From Spirochaetales bacterium (lineage in GTDB: Bacteria > Spirochaetota > Spirochaetia > JABMQR01), in assembly GCA_018399255.1 (NCBI GenBank), contig JAGYPA010000010.1, positions 25,405 to 89,404 on the forward strand: a stretch of DNA of 64,000 bases, written 5' to 3'. Positions 61,065 to 64,000 of the stretch are shown one piece after another (within the stretch, counting starts at the first letter, position 1; each line of letters opens with the position of its first letter). Made by a program: the position numbers and the translations under genes. The notes below the pieces were generated by a model, which had not been told where the DNA came from, searched no databases, and worked only from the letters and a program-made list of their open reading frames with translations.

Positions 61065-62617
61065 ACGATCTGCTCCTTTTTCATCCCGGCCATCATCATC
61101 CCCAGCTCTTCGATATCGGTATCCTGCGCAGAAACTATACCCATAATCTTCCCCTCAAACATGACGGCAATCCGGTCCGAAACCATCAGCAGCTCTTCCA
61201 GCTCTTCGGAAACGAGCAGGACAGCCCCCTGATTATCCCGCTGCCTGAGGAGGTTCTTCCTGACGGCCTCCGTAGCCCCGACATCCAGACCGCGCGAAGG
61301 ATAGGCCGCCACCAGAATTCCGCCGCAGGAATCAATTTCCCGGGCAAGAATAGTTTTTTGAATATTACCGCCGGACAAAAACTTGACCCGGGTCTCAGCC
61401 GTCGGGGTGGAGATTCGGAAGAGATCTATCATGCTTCTGGCAAACCGGGCGATGTTTGAGCGATTGAGAATCCCGTTGCGCGACATCGGCTTTCTCCGGT
61501 ATTTCTTCATAACCAGATTGTCGGAAACACTCATATCGCCAACCACCCCCATAGCCCCGCGGTCGGCCGGGATATGGCTGATACCCGATTTGATCATCTG
61601 AATGGGAGAGTTTCCCGTTACATCCCTGCCGTCCAGCCGGATAGAGCCCGAGGTTACCGGCATCAGTCCGGTAATCACCTCTGCCAGCTCCTGCTGACCG
61701 TTGCCGGCAACCCCGGCAATACCAAAAATTTCACCCTCGCAAATCTGGAAAGAGACATCGTCGAGAAGAGCCCTTCCGGTACGGTTGGTAAGCGTTAGAT
61801 GGTCAAGGACCAGACGCGGCTCGCCGGGATTATAGTCATCCCGTTCAAGATGGAAAAGTACTTCGCGGCCTACCATCATCCTGGCAAGATCCTTGGGGGT
61901 TACGTCCCGGGTCCGACAAACGGAAACCGTTTTGCCTCGCCTGAGCACCTGGACTTTGTGAGAGAACTCGATAACCTCATCCATTTTGTGGGTAATAAAT
62001 ATAGCCGATTTGCCCTCAGCCAGCATCATTCCCAGAATGGTATTGAGATCCCGAGCCTCCTGGGGGGTAAGCACGGCTGTCGGCTCATCCAGAATAAGAA
62101 TATCGGCCCCCTGATAGACCAGCTTGAGAATTTCAACCCGCTGCTGCTCACCGACACTCAGTTCATGAATAAACTTATCCGGTTCAACCTTCAGGCTGTA
62201 TCGCCGGGAAAGCTCCCGGATCTTCTCGTGAACCTCCTGCATGGGCGGGAAAAAATCCAGATCCTTCATACCCAGAATGATATTTTCGGCAACCGTCATC
62301 GTATCAACAAGCATAAACTCCTGATGAATCATCCCGATACCAAGACGCATGGAATCCTGCGGGGAATGAATCTGTACATGCTCACCGCGAAAAAAAATGG
62401 AACCTTCATCCGGACGATAGAGCCCGGCAAGAACATTCATCAAAGAACTCTTACCGGCACCATTTTCTCCCAGCAGGGCCAGAACTTCTCCGGCATCAAG
62501 GCTCAGGTCTATCTGGTCGTTGGCAGTTATCCCGGGAAACCGCTTCGTAATGCCGACCATGCGGAGAATCTCCCGGCCGGTACCGCTCCCGTTCTCCGTC
62601 TCTCTAGTTTTAGCCAC
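61061..62617 (-). CDS. Nucleoside-type ABC transporter ATP-binding protein (double ABC)
   Basis: 518 residues with two ABC domains. The first has Walker A GENGAGKSS near residue 53 and LSVGEQQRVEILK with LILDEPTAV. The second has the degenerate GVAGNGQQE and LSGGNIQKTILAREI, as in sugar/nucleoside importers where the second site is weak. It powers the two permeases. It lies 88 nt downstream of the binding-protein gene, separated by a terminator-like hairpin. Confidence 0.93.
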   Translation of the reverse strand: MAKTRETENGSGTGREILRMVGITKRFPGITANDQIDLSLDAGEVLALLGENGAGKSSLMNVLAGLYRPDEGSIFFRGEHVQIHSPQDSMRLGIGMIHQEFMLVDTMTVAENIILGMKDLDFFPPMQEVHEKIRELSRRYSLKVEPDKFIHELSVGEQQRVEILKLVYQGADILILDEPTAVLTPQEARDLNTILGMMLAEGKSAIFITHKMDEVIEFSHKVQVLRRGKTVSVCRTRDVTPKDLARMMVGREVLFHLERDDYNPGEPRLVLDHLTLTNRTGRALLDDVSFQICEGEIFGIAGVAGNGQQELAEVITGLMPVTSGSIRLDGRDVTGNSPIQMIKSGISHIPADRGAMGVVGDMSVSDNLVMKKYRRKPMSRNGILNRSNIARFARSMIDLFRISTPTAETRVKFLSGGNIQKTILAREIDSCGGILVAAYPSRGLDVGATEAVRKNLLRQRDNQGAVLLVSEELEELLMVSDRIAVMFEGKIMGIVSAQDTDIEELGMMMAGMKKEQIV

Positions 62618-62648
62618 CCCTCAGCACCTCCTGCCTGCACGTACTTAT

Positions 62649-62690
62649 AAAAAAAGCCGGCTGGGCAGTGTATTTCCTGCCAAACCGGCC
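62649..62690 (-). terminator. Intercistronic terminator/attenuator after the BMP-protein gene
   Basis: Minus strand: GCCGG/CCGGC and inner GGCAG/CTGCC stems stack into one hairpin ending in seven T. Placed between the binding protein and the transporter genes, it should give more binding protein than transporter. Confidence 0.75.
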
Positions 62691-62705
62691 TCCACTCTCA
62701 GCTGA

Positions 62706-63794
62706 TTAATCAACCGAACCGACGACGCCCTTGACAAAGAACGCCATACCGAGTTTATCCCCATCACTCATTACTGAGCCTTTGGGAACAATTACAGTAC
62801 CTTTCTGGTCATAAATAGGGCCAGTGAAGACATCCCATGCTCCGCTTACAATCTCATCATGCTTGGCAAGGACTGCATCCTGAACATCCTGCGGCACCAG
62901 CGGGCTGAAATCGGAAAGCTTGACGGTATTCTCAGCCAGACCTCCCCAGAACTGATGCGGTTCCCATGTTCCGTTCATGGCACTCTCGATGGTCTCGGTA
63001 TAATAAGGACCCCAGTTCCAGACCGGTGAAACAAGTACTGAATCGCCGACAAATTTCCGCATATCCGCGTCATATCCGACACTGAGCTTTCCGCGTTCCT
63101 TGGCTGCCTTCGGCGGTTCGGTGGTATCCTGATGCTGGGCAAGAATATCGGCACCGGCGTCAAGAAGGGCTATTGCAGCTTCCCGTTCCTTGACCGGGTC
63201 ATACCAGGTATAAGTCCAGACAACCCGCACCTGCACATCGGGGTTCATGGCCTGAGCGCCAAGGGTAAAGGCATTGATGCCGCGGACAACTTCCGGAATC
63301 GGGAAGGCTGCAACAAATCCAATTACATCAGTTTCGGTCATGGCTCCGGCAACCATTCCTGAAAGATAGCGGGGCTGGTACATTCTGCCGAAATAGGTAG
63401 CCATATTGTCATTGGTCTTATAGCCTGAACAGTGCTCAAACAGTGTATCGGAATAATCCATCGCTGTTTCCAGCATATAATCCATATATCCGAAGGAGGT
63501 GGCAAAGATCATGTCGTATCCCTGAGCTGCATACTGCCCCATAATACGGGCACTGTCAGGTCCTTCCTCCACGCTCTCTATGTAAGTAGTCTGAACCTTG
63601 TCTCCAAGATTCTGTTCCATCTCGAGCCGACCCTGATCATGCATATAGGTCCAGCCAAGGTCTCCGGGCGGGCCGATATAAACAAACGCCACTTTAAAAG
63701 CATCATCTGCCGCTTCGGCTTCCTGAGCTCCCTGTGCAAATAGAACTGTGCCTGCGGCAAGAAGCAGCAGCAGTAATACAACAATTTTTTTCAT
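62706..63794 (-). CDS. BMP-family substrate-binding protein (nucleoside type)
   Basis: A 362-residue BMP/PnrA-like binding protein. The signal peptide (MKKIVVLLLLLLAAGTVLFA) is cleaved before QGAQ and, unlike Borrelia BmpA or Treponema PnrA lipoproteins, has no lipobox Cys, so it is probably soluble in the periplasm. Blocks VAFVYIGPPGDLGWTYMHDQGR, FATSFGYMDYM and AGADILAQHQDTTEPP fit the family, which binds purine nucleosides. ATG 63794 has GAGGAG 7 nt upstream; nine earlier codons are ignored. Confidence 0.92.
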   Translation of the reverse strand: MKKIVVLLLLLLAAGTVLFAQGAQEAEAADDAFKVAFVYIGPPGDLGWTYMHDQGRLEMEQNLGDKVQTTYIESVEEGPDSARIMGQYAAQGYDMIFATSFGYMDYMLETAMDYSDTLFEHCSGYKTNDNMATYFGRMYQPRYLSGMVAGAMTETDVIGFVAAFPIPEVVRGINAFTLGAQAMNPDVQVRVVWTYTWYDPVKEREAAIALLDAGADILAQHQDTTEPPKAAKERGKLSVGYDADMRKFVGDSVLVSPVWNWGPYYTETIESAMNGTWEPHQFWGGLAENTVKLSDFSPLVPQDVQDAVLAKHDEIVSGAWDVFTGPIYDQKGTVIVPKGSVMSDGDKLGMAFFVKGVVGSVD

Positions 63795-63867
63795 ACGATC
63801 TCTCCTCAAAGTTTTTTTCAAGCCCTGCCCGGGAAAAACGTCTTTCCTGGACAGCCAATCCTCAACC

Positions 63868-63897
63868 AGTATACGATATCAGTTAACTAAAAGTCAA
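63868..63897 (-). promoter_or_regulatory. Promoter of the BMP-ABC operon
   Basis: Minus strand: TTGACT (63897-63892), 18-bp spacer, TATACT (63873-63868). The spacer contains the palindrome AGTTAACT. Leader about 65 nt. Confidence 0.65.
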
Positions 63898-63947
63898 TTT
63901 TTATCCTCTCTATCATCTGCAGGAATTAATGAAAGGTATCAATACCC

Positions 63948-63983
63948 CAGGGCAAGCCCTGTACCCGAGGCACTTCGTGCCTC
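63948..63983. repeat. Pair of short palindromes at the window edge
   Basis: CAGGGC-AA-GCCCTG (63948-63961) and GAGGCAC-TTC-GTGCCTC (63967-63983) lie 5 bases apart, followed by GC-rich sequence to the window end. The second shares the C-TTC-G loop of leader elements 1-3. It may be an intergenic palindromic repeat or the end of a mobile element beyond the window. Confidence 0.5.
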
Positions 63984-64000
63984 CGTTCCGCCCCAAGGGG

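Noticed and set aside
1..64000. CRISPR arrays, integrases, transposases, tRNA or rRNA genes
   Set aside because: None seen; repeats present are short palindromes or tandem doublets without regularly spaced spacers.

Overview
The window looks like chromosome of a free-living spirochaete (Spirochaetota, Spirochaetaceae-like; genus not resolvable by reading). The indicators are family-level. PheRS subunits are of the archaeal/eukaryotic type found in spirochaetes. EF-G resembles mitochondrial EF-G1, as spirochaetal EF-G1 does. CarD, IspD and IspF are adjacent, PurE is class II, and there is a BMP-type nucleoside ABC cluster and an HprK-HPr pair. No tRNA, rRNA, CRISPR array, integrase or intact insertion sequence was seen.

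Layout. 1-1.4 kb: end of an ABC-2 exporter (permease cut by the window edge, ATPase). 1.6-4.7 kb: operon hprK-ptsH-lexA-holA. 4.7-9.8 kb: uvrC divergent from a spore-photoproduct-lyase-like radical SAM gene, a lone E2-type acyltransferase and thyX. 9.9-12.7 kb: small membrane protein, rsmE, lplA, a methyltransferase. 12.8-17.9 kb: oligopeptide-binding protein, malQ divergent from carD-ispD-ispF. 17.9-21.6 kb: EF-G with an unknown P-loop protein, and a HIT hydrolase. 21.6-31.2 kb: a LacI-controlled alpha-glucan operon (malE-malF-malG, GH57, lacI, GH13) read leftwards from one promoter with two perfect operators. 31.3-35.8 kb: zinc-ribbon protein, bcp, pheS-pheT, an alkyltransferase-like protein. 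35.9-47.7 kb: a complete IMP-synthesis operon purL-M-QS-C-E-F-D-N-H behind a promoter, structured RNA and terminator. 47.7-57.2 kb: long-leader KamA-family radical SAM protein, a double-ASKHA 2-hydroxyacyl-CoA dehydratase activase homologue, an aldo/keto reductase, an unknown membrane protein. 57.4-59 kb: decayed lipoprotein gene. 59-63.8 kb: BMP-family purine-nucleoside-type ABC importer.

Most notable: (i) four copies of a ~40-nt palindromic element in the leaders of unrelated genes, two starting exactly where transcription should begin; (ii) a PurQ whose C-terminus carries two tandem PurS-like domains, with no separate purS in the operon; (iii) a promoter-to-terminator structured RNA ahead of purL; (iv) repeated leaderless architecture, with a -10 box 6-7 nt before ATG; (v) many short exact tandem duplications in spacers and linkers. 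All sequence statements are by eye; family calls rest on motif recognition, not on searches.
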